From NCBI GenBank assembly GCA_902778105.1, contig CACYWN010000001.1, positions 1 through 64,000 of the forward strand: a stretch of DNA of 64,000 nt, read 5' to 3'. Below, one piece after another: positions 34,993-43,436 of this stretch. Position numbers and translations under genes: made by a program. The DNA is from an uncultured Bacteroidia bacterium. Its GTDB lineage: Bacteria > Bacteroidota > Bacteroidia > Bacteroidales > UBA932. Every line of letters begins with the position of its first letter. Position 1 is the stretch's first letter. The notes beneath the pieces are model-generated. The model was not told the DNA's origin and did no database searches. It saw only the letters and a program-made list of their open reading frames with translations.

Positions 34993-35516
34993 AAAGAATC
35001 GCAACAGGTCTGCTGACCATCCTTCTTTCCCTGTCCGCCTTTGCGCAGGGCAGCATTCCTATTCTGGACCGCGTTCCGGGCCATCGGGTGCAGTTCCACT
35101 ATACCTACAGCCTTTCCCAGGGCGGCAAGCCAATGACCCGGGTCACGGACGGCGTCGTCACCGTGGAAGACAATGCCTTCAAGCTCTCCGGCCTGGGCCT
35201 GGAAGTGTGCAGCGACGGCACTACCCGCTGGAGTATCGACCGCGAAGCGGAGGAGGTCCTCATCGAGAAGGTGGAAAAGGAGGACCTGTTCACGAATCCG
35301 GCCCTTTTCATCGGCTCCTACAAGGCCTATATGGACCAGATCAAGGTCAATTCCTCTTCGCAGAACTCCCTGGACGTGACGTTGACTCTGGATGAGGACA
35401 CGTCGGCGCGGTTCGTCCTGAAGGACATCAAGTTCCTGGACAAACAAGGGAAAAGCGATTTCCCGTTGGACGTGAAATCGCTTCCTGAGTCCTATGTAAT
35501 CACAGATTTGCGTTAA
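34989..35516 (+). CDS. LolA-like outer-membrane lipoprotein carrier
   Basis: 175 residues. Signal peptide 1-19 (LLSLSAFA). The rest is beta-rich with the LolA-type pattern (VEDNAFKLSGLGLEV ... WSIDREAEEVLIEKV). It probably carries lipoproteins across the periplasm. The ftsK-lolA neighbourhood is common in Bacteroidetes and supports this. The ATG overlaps the ftsK stop (ATGA). Its TAA shares bases with the convergent gene's TAA in a palindrome at 35509-35520. Confidence 0.82.
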   Translation: MKRIATGLLTILLSLSAFAQGSIPILDRVPGHRVQFHYTYSLSQGGKPMTRVTDGVVTVEDNAFKLSGLGLEVCSDGTTRWSIDREAEEVLIEKVEKEDLFTNPALFIGSYKAYMDQIKVNSSSQNSLDVTLTLDEDTSARFVLKDIKFLDKQGKSDFPLDVKSLPESYVITDLR

Positions 35517-35520
35517 CGCA
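35509..35520. other. Palindrome holding both convergent stop codons
   Basis: TGCGTTAACGCA is a perfect 12-bp palindrome. The plus-strand stop TAA is 35514-35516 and the minus-strand stop TAA is 35513-35515, so the two genes overlap by 4 nt at the palindrome centre. Confidence 0.8.
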
Positions 35521-36466
35521 CGCAGCGTACGGAAAGGGCCAGAGAGCCCTTTTCTGCGTATGTGGTGTGCACCTCGTTCTCCTCTACGTAAATATAGCGG
35601 TAGGCGGCCAGCCGGGCGTCCTTGTCGGATTCAGTGGACGTCCAGAAAGCGGCGTAGTCGTACAGCCGCTTGAAAGAGGGCGTCGTAATGGCGGGAAGGG
35701 CGTAACCGGCGGGGATGATGGACATCTCTTTCCCGTTGGTCTTGTCCACGTCCGGCCAGTATTCCCACATCCGCTTGCTGTTCAGGTAGGCGTCGCACAT
35801 CAGGGGGCCGGCCTCGTCACCCAGGGTGGCCCATTCTTCCTCCGTGGGCAGGCGCCAGCCGTCCGGGCAGGCGGTCATCGCCTCATCCCACGTGTAGTAG
35901 CGTCCGAGCGGATAGGAAGTGACCTCGGCGTTCTCATACGCCAAACCACTGCCGGTCCAGGCCAGGTTGTTGCGGAACCAGTCCAGGTCGCCGATATGGG
36001 TGTAGTAGTACTCGTTCTCACCGGTTTTGTCACGGGGGTCGGAGATGTGCGTGGACCGGAAGGTGATGCCGGTTCCGGTCAGGGTCTCGCCCAGGGCGGG
36101 ATCGATGACGATGACGGTTTTGCTGGCGGTGGACGCATAGTAGTTCTCATCCGGGTCCGTCGCCTGCAGATAGACCGTATAGTTGCCCACTTCGTTCAGC
36201 TTGAGGGTGAAGGTGTCGCCCTCCTGGTATTCACCGCTGTTCACCCGCCATTTGTAGACGTATTTTTCCACCCCGTCGCCGCTGTCCGTGTAGGCGCCGA
36301 AGGGTTTCAGGGTATAGGTTTCGCCCGGACGGGCGAAGGTGACCAATTGGAAGTCCACCCCGTAAATGTAAGGCTTGGTCTCGTTTGTTTCCTCTTTCTT
36401 CTTGCAGGAGAGGGTGGCGAGGACGGAAAGGGCCAGGGCGGTATAGAGCAAAAGATGTCTTCTCAT
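35513..36466 (-). CDS. FISUMP-domain lipoprotein with a PKD-like part
   Basis: 317 residues from the ATG at 36466. Lipobox ATLSC, with Lys-Lys-Lys and Glu following the Cys. A PKD/Ig-like beta domain at about 40-135 (GVEKYVYKWRVNSGEYQEGDTFTLKLNEVGNYTVYLQATDPD) is followed by a FISUMP-type domain (YYTWDEAMTACPDGWRLPTEEEWATL ... FWTSTE ... SVRCVR). The family occurs as surface lipoproteins of Bacteroidetes and Fibrobacter; function unknown. The acidic/basic residues after the Cys may direct surface export. Upstream in-frame Met codons at 36523 lie before the signal peptide and are unlikely. Confidence 0.78.
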   Translation of the reverse strand: MRRHLLLYTALALSVLATLSCKKKEETNETKPYIYGVDFQLVTFARPGETYTLKPFGAYTDSGDGVEKYVYKWRVNSGEYQEGDTFTLKLNEVGNYTVYLQATDPDENYYASTASKTVIVIDPALGETLTGTGITFRSTHISDPRDKTGENEYYYTHIGDLDWFRNNLAWTGSGLAYENAEVTSYPLGRYYTWDEAMTACPDGWRLPTEEEWATLGDEAGPLMCDAYLNSKRMWEYWPDVDKTNGKEMSIIPAGYALPAITTPSFKRLYDYAAFWTSTESDKDARLAAYRYIYVEENEVHTTYAEKGSLALSVRCVR

Positions 36467-36549
36467 AAAAGGTTTCTTGTATACAATCTGCAAATATCGT
36501 GAAATAATCTTAATTTTGTGCAACTATCTTGCCGTAACCGATTGCGATC

Positions 36550-37605
36550 ATGAAAAAAACGCTCCTCGCCCTCCTTTCCCTCGCCCTTCTCTGCGCCTGC
36601 ACGGAACGCGACCGGTACATCCAGGTCTCCGGCCACGCCCAGGGGGGTGTCTATGCCGTGAAAGTGAACCTGAAAGGAGTCCGGGTGCCTCCCGGGGAGG
36701 TCCGCGATTCGGTGGAGGCGATCCTGACCCGGATCGACACGACGCTGTCCGGTTATAACAAAGGGTCCCTCCTGTCGCGGTTCAATGCCGGGGAGACCAT
36801 CCGTCCCAACGGGCTGTTCCTGGAGATGTACCGGATCGCATACGGCTGGTACGAGCGCTCCGGCGGCGTCCTGGATTTCGCGGCAGGGCCTTTGTTCGAT
36901 GCCTGGGGGTTCGGCTTCAAGTCCGGCGAAATGCCTTCCGATGCGGCTGTGGAGGCGATCCGCTCTTCCTGCGGAATGGGTCTGCTGAAGCCGGCGATGA
37001 CCCTGCGGGAGGATGGCTCGCTGTCGGTCCGTGACGTCCGCCTGGACGGTTCCGACACCCCGGTCGTCCTGAACTACAATGCCATCGCGCAGGGCTTCAG
37101 CTGCGACCTCGTAGCCCGGTATCTGTATTCCATCGGCGCGAAGGACATGCTGGTGGACATCGGCGAGATCTGGTGTGACGGGTACAACCCTTCCGGACGC
37201 TCCTGGAACGTCGGCGTGGACCGGCCTTTTGACCGTCCGGACGACGGCTCGGACCAGCTGGGTGCATCCCTGGACGGCATCTGGTCTTCCGACGGCTCCG
37301 GCTGCGGGATCGTCACCTCCGGGAACTACCGGAAATACTACATCCGGGACGGTCGGAAATATGCGCATTCCATCGATCCCCGTTCTGGCTATCCCGTCCA
37401 GCATAACCTGTTGAGTGCTACGGTGGTAAGCCCCGAAGGGGCGGCCGATGCCGACGCCCTGGCCACCTGGTGCATGGTTCTTGGCTTGGAGGACGCGCGC
37501 GCACTCCTGCTTTCCCTGGACGGCGTGGAAGGGTATCTGATTTTCTCGGCAGAGGATGGCTCGATGACGGAATGGGCCTCCCCGGGATTCACATTGACGA
37601 AATAA
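36550..37605 (+). CDS. apbE: FAD:protein FMN transferase (ApbE)
   Basis: 351 residues. Lipobox LLCAC (Cys17). Family motifs: DTTLSGYNKGSLLSRFN, NAIAQGFSCDLVARYL, the metal-binding part DIGEIWCDG, KYAHSIDPRSGYP and ADADALATWC. DIGGEI is usual; here it reads DIGEI. It attaches FMN to a Thr of target proteins such as RnfG/NqrC subunits in the periplasm. None of those targets is in the window. It converges on the ComEC-like gene and overlaps its 3' end by 17 nt. Confidence 0.93.
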   Translation: MKKTLLALLSLALLCACTERDRYIQVSGHAQGGVYAVKVNLKGVRVPPGEVRDSVEAILTRIDTTLSGYNKGSLLSRFNAGETIRPNGLFLEMYRIAYGWYERSGGVLDFAAGPLFDAWGFGFKSGEMPSDAAVEAIRSSCGMGLLKPAMTLREDGSLSVRDVRLDGSDTPVVLNYNAIAQGFSCDLVARYLYSIGAKDMLVDIGEIWCDGYNPSGRSWNVGVDRPFDRPDDGSDQLGASLDGIWSSDGSGCGIVTSGNYRKYYIRDGRKYAHSIDPRSGYPVQHNLLSATVVSPEGAADADALATWCMVLGLEDARALLLSLDGVEGYLIFSAEDGSMTEWASPGFTLTK

Positions 37606-38680
37606 CCTGCAGGATCCAGACCAGCCCGGTGGCGAGCCGGTCGGTCGCCTGGATCAGGATGCCGGGGCAGCAGCCGACGCCCTGGAGGGCGATGGTCGCC
37701 ACGGCTGTTCCCATCAGCAGGGTGGTGAGGGGCATGGCCAGGAGGTTGGTCAGCAGGAAATAAGTGGGAAAGGTATGGAACCGGTACCAGGCGAGGGGGC
37801 CGGTGAAGACCTGGCAGCTGATGGAAAGGGCGGCGGCCTGCCAGATCCTCCGGAACGGATCGAAGCGGCTGCTTTCCGGATACCATTTTTCGATCCGCGG
37901 GTATAGGAGGAAGATGCCTGCCATTGCCAGGTAGGAGAGTTGGAAACCGACGGCGGTGATGGAGGTTGGACTGAGCACCAACTGGAGCAGCAGGGCAATG
38001 GCCAGGGTGCGGAGAGGATTCCTTGGGCGCCCGGTCAGGCGGGCCGTTTCATTGACAAGGATGAAGAGGAAAGCCCGGACGATGGAAGGGGATGCTCCGG
38101 TCATCAGGGTGAAGAATCCGGCGGCTGCAAGGGTGAGTATATATCGGAATCTCCTGGCAGTCAGGCTGTTTCCAAGCGGTTGGAGGAGTCGGGAAAGCAG
38201 GAGGTACAGGATGCCGATGTGCAGGCCCGAAAGGGCGAGCAGGTGCGAGGCGCCGCTGTCCCGGAATACCTGGACGGTACTGCGGGAAAGGCCGCTGCGG
38301 TCGCCGGTCAGGAATGCTTTCAGCAGGGGAGCCGTCCCTTCGGACGGGAAGGGGATTCCGTCGATGAACCCCCGCAGTCTGTCGCCGCAGGCTGCGGCAA
38401 ACCGTTCCGGGGCGGTTTCCAGGTCCGGCCCGGCGAAAGAACCGTTGACGGCACAGAAGGCGCCGAGCAGCAGGAAGACGGGGAACAGCAGCCGTGGGCT
38501 CCCTGTTTTCAAGGGGATGAGAAGGGCGGGTGAGAGGGCGGCCAGGAGCAGGCAGGAAAGGAGATAGGGACTGAGGGAAAAACGCAGGAGAAGCGTTCCG
38601 GCCGCGATTCCGGCCGTGAAATGGATTGCCAGCGCCCCTATGTTCTCCCGCTCCGCCATTTCCTTTGACTCTGTTTGCAA
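37589..38680 (-). CDS. ComEC/Rec2-like membrane channel, no C-terminal hydrolase domain
   Basis: 363 residues (356 if the ATG at 38659 is used). About nine hydrophobic segments. The competence-domain motif is present: FRDSGASHLLALSGLHIGILYLL, and later TGASPSIVRAFLF. These mark the DNA-import channel of ComEC. The C-terminal metallo-beta-lactamase domain of full ComEC is absent, and the gene stops soon after the last helix. It may take part in DNA uptake or be a reduced form. No other competence gene is in the window. The 3' end overlaps apbE; it is divergent from ackA. Confidence 0.82.
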   Translation of the reverse strand: MQTESKEMAERENIGALAIHFTAGIAAGTLLLRFSLSPYLLSCLLLAALSPALLIPLKTGSPRLLFPVFLLLGAFCAVNGSFAGPDLETAPERFAAACGDRLRGFIDGIPFPSEGTAPLLKAFLTGDRSGLSRSTVQVFRDSGASHLLALSGLHIGILYLLLSRLLQPLGNSLTARRFRYILTLAAAGFFTLMTGASPSIVRAFLFILVNETARLTGRPRNPLRTLAIALLLQLVLSPTSITAVGFQLSYLAMAGIFLLYPRIEKWYPESSRFDPFRRIWQAAALSISCQVFTGPLAWYRFHTFPTYFLLTNLLAMPLTTLLMGTAVATIALQGVGCCPGILIQATDRLATGLVWILQVISSM

Positions 38681-38698
38681 AAATACTGAATTTATTTG

Positions 38699-38716
38699 CT
38701 ATCTTTGCAAAGATAG
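38699..38716. promoter_or_regulatory. Palindromic double -7 box between comEC-like and ackA genes
   Basis: An 18-bp perfect palindrome made of TATCTTTG (38700-38707, plus) directly abutting CAAAGATA (38708-38715, which is TATCTTTG on the minus strand). On the plus strand a TTTG lies 22 nt upstream (38674-38677). The ackA ATG is at 38745. Confidence 0.6.
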
Positions 38717-38744
38717 ACCGCAAATAATTAATGTTTTTATCAAT

Positions 38745-39959
38745 ATGATCATCCTTGTTATCAATTGTGGTAGTTCTTCCATCAAGTACCAGCTGCTCGA
38801 CATGAAGAACGACGATGTATTCGACGTCATCGCCAAAGGTATTGCCGAAAAGATCGGCCTTCCCGTCGGCATTCTCCAGTATGCCCCGACCGGCCGCGAC
38901 AAGATCGTCCAGGACCTTCCGATTCCTGACCACAAAGTAGGTATGCAACTCATCCTCAAGGCGCTCACCGACCCCGAGACGGGTGTCCTGAAGACGCTGG
39001 AGGACATCGAGGCCGTGGGACACCGCATCGTCCAGGGCGGCGACTTCTTCTCCGGCTCTGTCCTCGTGGATGACGACGTCCTGGAGAAGATCGCCTTCTG
39101 CAGCGACTTCGCTCCGCTCCACAATCCGGCGCACCTGCTGGGCATCCATGCCATGCAGGAGGTGCTTCCCACCGTCCCGCAGGTCGTGACCTTCGACACC
39201 GCCTTCCACCAGACGATGCCCGCCTATGCCTATATGTACGGCCTTCCGTACCAGTATTACGAGAAGTACCGTGTCCGCCGGTACGGTGCCCACGGAACCA
39301 GCCACCAGTTCGTGGCCGGTGTCGGCGCCAAACTGGCCGGACTGGACCTCGCGGAGTCCAAGATCATCACCTGCCACCTGGGTGCCGGCAGTTCCATCTG
39401 CGCCATCCTGAACGGCAAGTGCGTGGACACCTCGATGGGTTTCTCCCCGCTGGAAGGCATGATCATGGGTACCCGCGTGGGCAACATCGACGCCAACGCC
39501 GTCATCTACCTGGAGAACAAGCTGGGTGTCACCCCGGACGAGATGTCCACCATCCTGAACCGCAAGTCCGGTTTCCTGGGCGTGTCCGAATACAGCTCCG
39601 ACTGCCGCGAACTGAGTGACCGCGCGAACAGCGGTGACCCCAAGGCCAAGCTCGCCCTCAAGAAGTACACCTACGACATCATCAAGAACATCGGTTCCTA
39701 TGTGGCTGCGATGAACGGCGTGGACCTCATCGTCTTCACGGGTGGCATCGGCGAGCACAACTCCCGGCTTCGCCGCCGCGTCCTGGAGAACTTCTCCTAC
39801 CTGGGCCTCAAGGTGGACTATGAAGCCAACACCGCTTTCGGCGAGGATGCCATCATCACGACCGAGGATTCCAAGGTCAAGGCCGCTCTCATCTGCACGA
39901 ACGAGGAACTGGTGATCGCCCGCGACACGATGCACCTGGTGCTCGAAAACCAAGACTAA
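38745..39959 (+). CDS. ackA: Acetate kinase
   Basis: 404 residues, normal length. ILVINCGSSSIKYQL is the N-terminal phosphate-binding signature; FDTAFHQTMP, GTRVGNID, and FTGGIGEHNSRLRR follow. It converts acetyl phosphate plus ADP to acetate plus ATP in the cytoplasm. Usually paired with Pta, here it is followed 16 nt later by a Ptb-type phosphotransacylase. The ATG at 38745 gives MIILVINCGSSS. Confidence 0.97.
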   Translation: MIILVINCGSSSIKYQLLDMKNDDVFDVIAKGIAEKIGLPVGILQYAPTGRDKIVQDLPIPDHKVGMQLILKALTDPETGVLKTLEDIEAVGHRIVQGGDFFSGSVLVDDDVLEKIAFCSDFAPLHNPAHLLGIHAMQEVLPTVPQVVTFDTAFHQTMPAYAYMYGLPYQYYEKYRVRRYGAHGTSHQFVAGVGAKLAGLDLAESKIITCHLGAGSSICAILNGKCVDTSMGFSPLEGMIMGTRVGNIDANAVIYLENKLGVTPDEMSTILNRKSGFLGVSEYSSDCRELSDRANSGDPKAKLALKKYTYDIIKNIGSYVAAMNGVDLIVFTGGIGEHNSRLRRRVLENFSYLGLKVDYEANTAFGEDAIITTEDSKVKAALICTNEELVIARDTMHLVLENQD

Positions 39960-39975
39960 ATCACATACTGACAAT

Positions 39976-40884
39976 ATGATCCAGAATTTCAACGACCTCT
40001 TCGTCGAGCTCAAGGCGAAGGGCATCTGCAAGAAGATGGTGGCGGCCTGGGCCGTCGACGAGCACACGATCGAGGCTGCCTCCCTGGCTACCGACATGGG
40101 TTTTGTGAAATGCACCCTCGTGGGTGATGAGGACCTCATCAAGAAGGTCTGCACCGACAACAACATCGATGTCGCCAAGTTCGAAATCGTGGACGTCAAG
40201 GATGAGCTGAAGGCGGTTGCCGAGGCCGTGAAGATGGTTCACGACGGCATGGGCGACGTCCTGATGAAGGGCCTCTGCTCCACCGACAAGTTCCTCCGCG
40301 CCATCCTGAACAAGGAAACCGGCCTCCTGCCCCCGAAGGGCGTCCTGAGCCATGTGGGCGTGATTGAGAACCCGAACTACCACAAGCTCCTCTTCCTCAC
40401 CGACATGGCCGTGATTCCGCTGCCGGATTTCCGCCAGAAGGTGAAGCTCGCCGGCTATGTGACCACCGTCGCCCGCTCCTTCGGCATCGCGAAGCCGAAG
40501 ATCGCCTTCATCGCCGCTTCCGAGCAGATGCTTGACTCCATGCCCGCCTGCATCGAGGGCGCCATGCTCGCCAAGATGTGCGACCGCGGCCAGATCAAAG
40601 GCTGCATCGGTGACGGCCCGCTTGCGCTGGATGTCGCCATCGACGAGGAGTCCGTGCAGATCAAGAAGCTTGTCAGCCCGGTCGCCGGCGACGCCGACTG
40701 CCTCCTCTTCCCGAACATCGAGTCCGCCAACGTTTTCTGGAAGACCAACTCCAAGCTCGCCGTCGGCGTGCGTCAGGCCGGCTTCCTCGTGGGTACCAAG
40801 GTCCCGTGTGTCCTTGCCTCCCGCGCCGACTCCGTGGACGTGAAACTCAACTCCATCGCCTCCGCGGTGATGAGCGTGAAGTAA
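39976..40884 (+). CDS. ptb: Phosphate butyryltransferase-type phosphotransacylase
   Basis: 302 residues. The PTA_PTB family fold is clear: GDVLMKGLCSTDKFLRAILNKETG, LSHVGVIENPNYHKLLFLTD, DGPLALDVAID and DCLLFPNIESANVFWK. Length and motifs suit Ptb rather than the larger Pta. It exchanges CoA for phosphate on butyryl-CoA or related acyl-CoA. It sits directly after ackA, while the butyrate kinase is 1.4 kb further on. Which acyl-CoA is preferred cannot be read from sequence. Confidence 0.9.
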   Translation: MIQNFNDLFVELKAKGICKKMVAAWAVDEHTIEAASLATDMGFVKCTLVGDEDLIKKVCTDNNIDVAKFEIVDVKDELKAVAEAVKMVHDGMGDVLMKGLCSTDKFLRAILNKETGLLPPKGVLSHVGVIENPNYHKLLFLTDMAVIPLPDFRQKVKLAGYVTTVARSFGIAKPKIAFIAASEQMLDSMPACIEGAMLAKMCDRGQIKGCIGDGPLALDVAIDEESVQIKKLVSPVAGDADCLLFPNIESANVFWKTNSKLAVGVRQAGFLVGTKVPCVLASRADSVDVKLNSIASAVMSVK

Positions 40885-40893
40885 TCCCTTTCG

Positions 40894-41589
40894 ATGGGTT
40901 CGCACCGCCAGAAATGGGGCTGGTGGCTGGTTGCGGCAATCGCCGTAGCTGTGGCCGCCAGCCTTTTTCTTCACCGGAGAACGGCCGATTCGCCGGAAGT
41001 ATCGGATCTGTCCGTTGCGGCCGATTCCGTCCATGCTGCCTCCGCCGGCACCGTGGTCCGGGACACCGTCTATGTAACGGTGGATGGCGAGTCGGTTCCG
41101 GTCGTCCGGGAACGGAAAGTGGATGCAGGGGAGCCTGAGGGGGATGCGCCCATGGCGGCCATGGAGACGGTCGTCACGGTTCCCGTGGAGGATATCAACG
41201 GACTCATCCGCAGCAAGAGCGGCAAGGACGTCTCCCTGTCCACGCAAGCGCCGGACCGGATCACCCTTACCTATGCCGGGAAGGTCAATGTCCCTGTGCT
41301 TGGAGAGCAGGTCATGGATTTCTCCGCCAGTTTCAAGATCGTGGAGGTGAAGGGAGACCGCCTGGTCCTCCAGCTCGACTCCGGTACGGCGATGAACCTC
41401 GCTGCCGATGCCGTGGCTCCTTACATCCTGGAACGCCTTCCCGAAGGTCTCATCGACTCCTTCTCCTCCGGCCGCGCCGTCGTCAACCTCTCCGCCGTCC
41501 CCCAGCTCAAAAAGCAGCTGAAGTCCCTGGAGATCGTCGGCTTTTCCCTCGACGAAGATTCAATTCGGCTCCGGACGGTGGAGAAATGA
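40894..41589 (+). CDS. Membrane-anchored protein of unknown function
   Basis: 231 residues. One N-terminal membrane helix (about 10-27) and a periplasmic part. The segment about 100-225 (SGKDVSLSTQAPDRITLTYAGKVNVPVLG ... MDFSASFKIVEVKGDRLVLQLDSG) is beta-rich like small lipid-binding proteins, but I cannot name a family. It starts 9 nt after ptb and is probably in the same operon. It ends 20 nt before the convergent carbonic anhydrase stop. Confidence 0.65.
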   Translation: MGSHRQKWGWWLVAAIAVAVAASLFLHRRTADSPEVSDLSVAADSVHAASAGTVVRDTVYVTVDGESVPVVRERKVDAGEPEGDAPMAAMETVVTVPVEDINGLIRSKSGKDVSLSTQAPDRITLTYAGKVNVPVLGEQVMDFSASFKIVEVKGDRLVLQLDSGTAMNLAADAVAPYILERLPEGLIDSFSSGRAVVNLSAVPQLKKQLKSLEIVGFSLDEDSIRLRTVEK

Positions 41590-41609
41590 TCTTGCCGGGT
41601 GCAGGATGC

Positions 41610-42146
41610 CTATCGGACTTCGGCAAGGGCTCCCGTCACGGAGTCGATGATGAAACCGCGGACGGTGACGTCCTTCGGTACCAGCGGGTGGTTCACGATG
41701 GCCGCGACTGTCTTGCGGACGGAGGCTTCCGTGTCGTGGAAGCCTTCCAGCCAGGTGGCGACGCCCTTGGCTTCCCAATCGGCCAGGACCTTTTCCGGAA
41801 TGCCGCGCTCCAGCATGTGCGGCTTGAATTCGCCGTAGCTCATGTGGCAGGCGCCGCAGGTGGAGTGGTGGACTACCATTACCTCCTGCACGCCCAGTTC
41901 GTAAATGCCCACGAGCAGTGACCGGATGGCGGAATCCGTCTCAGACAGCACCAGTCCGCCGGCGTTCTTGATGATCTTGGCGTCCCCGTTCCGGAGGCCG
42001 AGCGCCTTCGGCAGCAGTTCCGTCAGGCGTGTGTCCATACACGTGAGTACCGCCAGCTTCTTAGTGGGATACTTGTCGGTCACATACGGTTCATAACCTT
42101 TCTCCGCCACAAAGCGGGCATTGAATGCAAGGATTTGGTCGATCAT
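41610..42146 (-). CDS. Beta-class carbonic anhydrase
   Basis: 178 residues from the ATG at 42146. Zinc ligands and catalytic pair: C36 and D38-R40 in CMDTR, then H94 and C97 in HHSTCGAC. It interconverts CO2 and bicarbonate in the cytoplasm, useful for carboxylation reactions in Bacteroidetes. A -7 box lies 16 nt upstream. Single gene, convergent on the 231-residue gene and divergent from buk. Confidence 0.93.
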   Translation of the reverse strand: MIDQILAFNARFVAEKGYEPYVTDKYPTKKLAVLTCMDTRLTELLPKALGLRNGDAKIIKNAGGLVLSETDSAIRSLLVGIYELGVQEVMVVHHSTCGACHMSYGEFKPHMLERGIPEKVLADWEAKGVATWLEGFHDTEASVRKTVAAIVNHPLVPKDVTVRGFIIDSVTGALAEVR

Positions 42147-42161
42147 AGTTCCGTGTTTTTG

Positions 42162-42169
42162 CAAAGGTA
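42162..42169 (-). promoter_or_regulatory. -7 box for the carbonic anhydrase
   Basis: TACCTTTG on the minus strand, 16 nt before the ATG. No TTTG at the -33 position. Confidence 0.5.
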
Positions 42170-42267
42170 GGGTTTTTCGGGGAGAAAGATTCACCCCTTT
42201 CTGCCCTTTTTCACCACAAAACACCCCTCGTTCGCCACTCTTTTATGGAGGATCTGGCGGGCTTGGG

Positions 42268-42275
42268 TATTTTTG
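42268..42275 (+). promoter_or_regulatory. -7 box for buk
   Basis: TATTTTTG on the plus strand, 27 nt before the ATG at 42303. Confidence 0.45.
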
Positions 42276-42302
42276 CAGAAACCCAAACCTGAAGCGGAAG
42301 AC

Positions 42303-43436
42303 ATGAAAGGAAAGGTTCTTGCCATCAACACGGGGTCGACCTCGACCAAGGTCGGCTATTTTGTGGACGGGGAAGCCGTCCTGGTCCGGAATCTGGAACT
42401 CAGTGCCCAGGAGGTGCTGCGTTTTTCCAGCGTGCTGGAGCAGAAAGACCTTCGCCGGGGAATCGTGATGGATTTCCTCCGGGATGCGGGTGTAGGGCTC
42501 GGCGACATCGATATCGTGATGGCGCGCGGAGGCCTCTTCGCCCCGGTCATGACCGGCGTGTATGCGGTCAATGCCGATATGCGGGAGGTGCTCCTTTCCG
42601 GCCGCGACGGTATCCATGCCTGCAACCTGTCGGCCGTAATCGCCGATGACATTGCCGCCGAAGTGACGGCCTTCCGCCGGGAACGTGGCATCGGAGGCCC
42701 TGCCTGCATGGCCTATGTCGCGGATCCTCCGATGGCGGACGAGATGCTTCCGGAGTGCCGTGTGGGCGGCCTCCCGGAGTTCCCGCGCCGCGCTTTCTTC
42801 CATGCCCTGAATTCCCGGGCGATCGTGCGCCGGTATCTTCGGGAACATGGCCATGCAGCGAATGACATCACGGCCATCGTCGCCCACATGGGCGGCGGCA
42901 TCACCGTTACCCTGCATCGGAACGGGAAAGTCATCGACACGAACAACGGACTGGGCGGCGACGGACCGTTTACCCCGGAACGGGCCGGGTCCTGTCCGGC
43001 TTTTCCGCTGATAGAAATGTGTTTCCGCAGCGGGATGTCCGAGCGGGAAGTGAAACGGCGCGTGCTGGGGCAGGGGGGGGCCGTCGCTTACTTCGGCACC
43101 AACGACCTCCGCGAACTGGAGTCCCGCGCCGCCAGGGATCCGGAGGTGGACACCTGGCTCAATGCCTTCGGCCTGAACGTCGCGAAATATATCGCGTCCC
43201 TTGCCGCCACCGTCGACGGCCACGTTGACGTCATCCTTCTTACCGGCGGCATTGCCCGGGACGGCCGTGTCGTCTCCGACATCCGCCGGCGTACGGCCTT
43301 CATCGCTCCCACCGTGGTCTATCCGGGCGAGAATGAACTCGATTCCCTGGCCGAGAATGGCTACCTCATCCTCGCCGGGGCGGTGAAGATCCACCGCTAC
43401 GACAAGGAGCGGCTGCTGGAGGGGGAGACTACCTGA
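42303..43436 (+). CDS. buk: Butyrate kinase
   Basis: 377 residues. VLAINTGSTSTKVGYF is the phosphate-binding loop of the acetate/butyrate kinase family. HMGGGITVTLHRNGKVIDTNNGLGGDGPFTPERAG is characteristic of butyrate kinases, as is LTGGIARDG. It makes butyrate (or isobutyrate/valerate-type acids) and ATP from the acyl phosphate. The partner Ptb lies upstream, separated by two genes. The 3' end overlaps the convergent GH3 gene by 8 nt. Confidence 0.94.
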   Translation: MKGKVLAINTGSTSTKVGYFVDGEAVLVRNLELSAQEVLRFSSVLEQKDLRRGIVMDFLRDAGVGLGDIDIVMARGGLFAPVMTGVYAVNADMREVLLSGRDGIHACNLSAVIADDIAAEVTAFRRERGIGGPACMAYVADPPMADEMLPECRVGGLPEFPRRAFFHALNSRAIVRRYLREHGHAANDITAIVAHMGGGITVTLHRNGKVIDTNNGLGGDGPFTPERAGSCPAFPLIEMCFRSGMSEREVKRRVLGQGGAVAYFGTNDLRELESRAARDPEVDTWLNAFGLNVAKYIASLAATVDGHVDVILLTGGIARDGRVVSDIRRRTAFIAPTVVYPGENELDSLAENGYLILAGAVKIHRYDKERLLEGETT

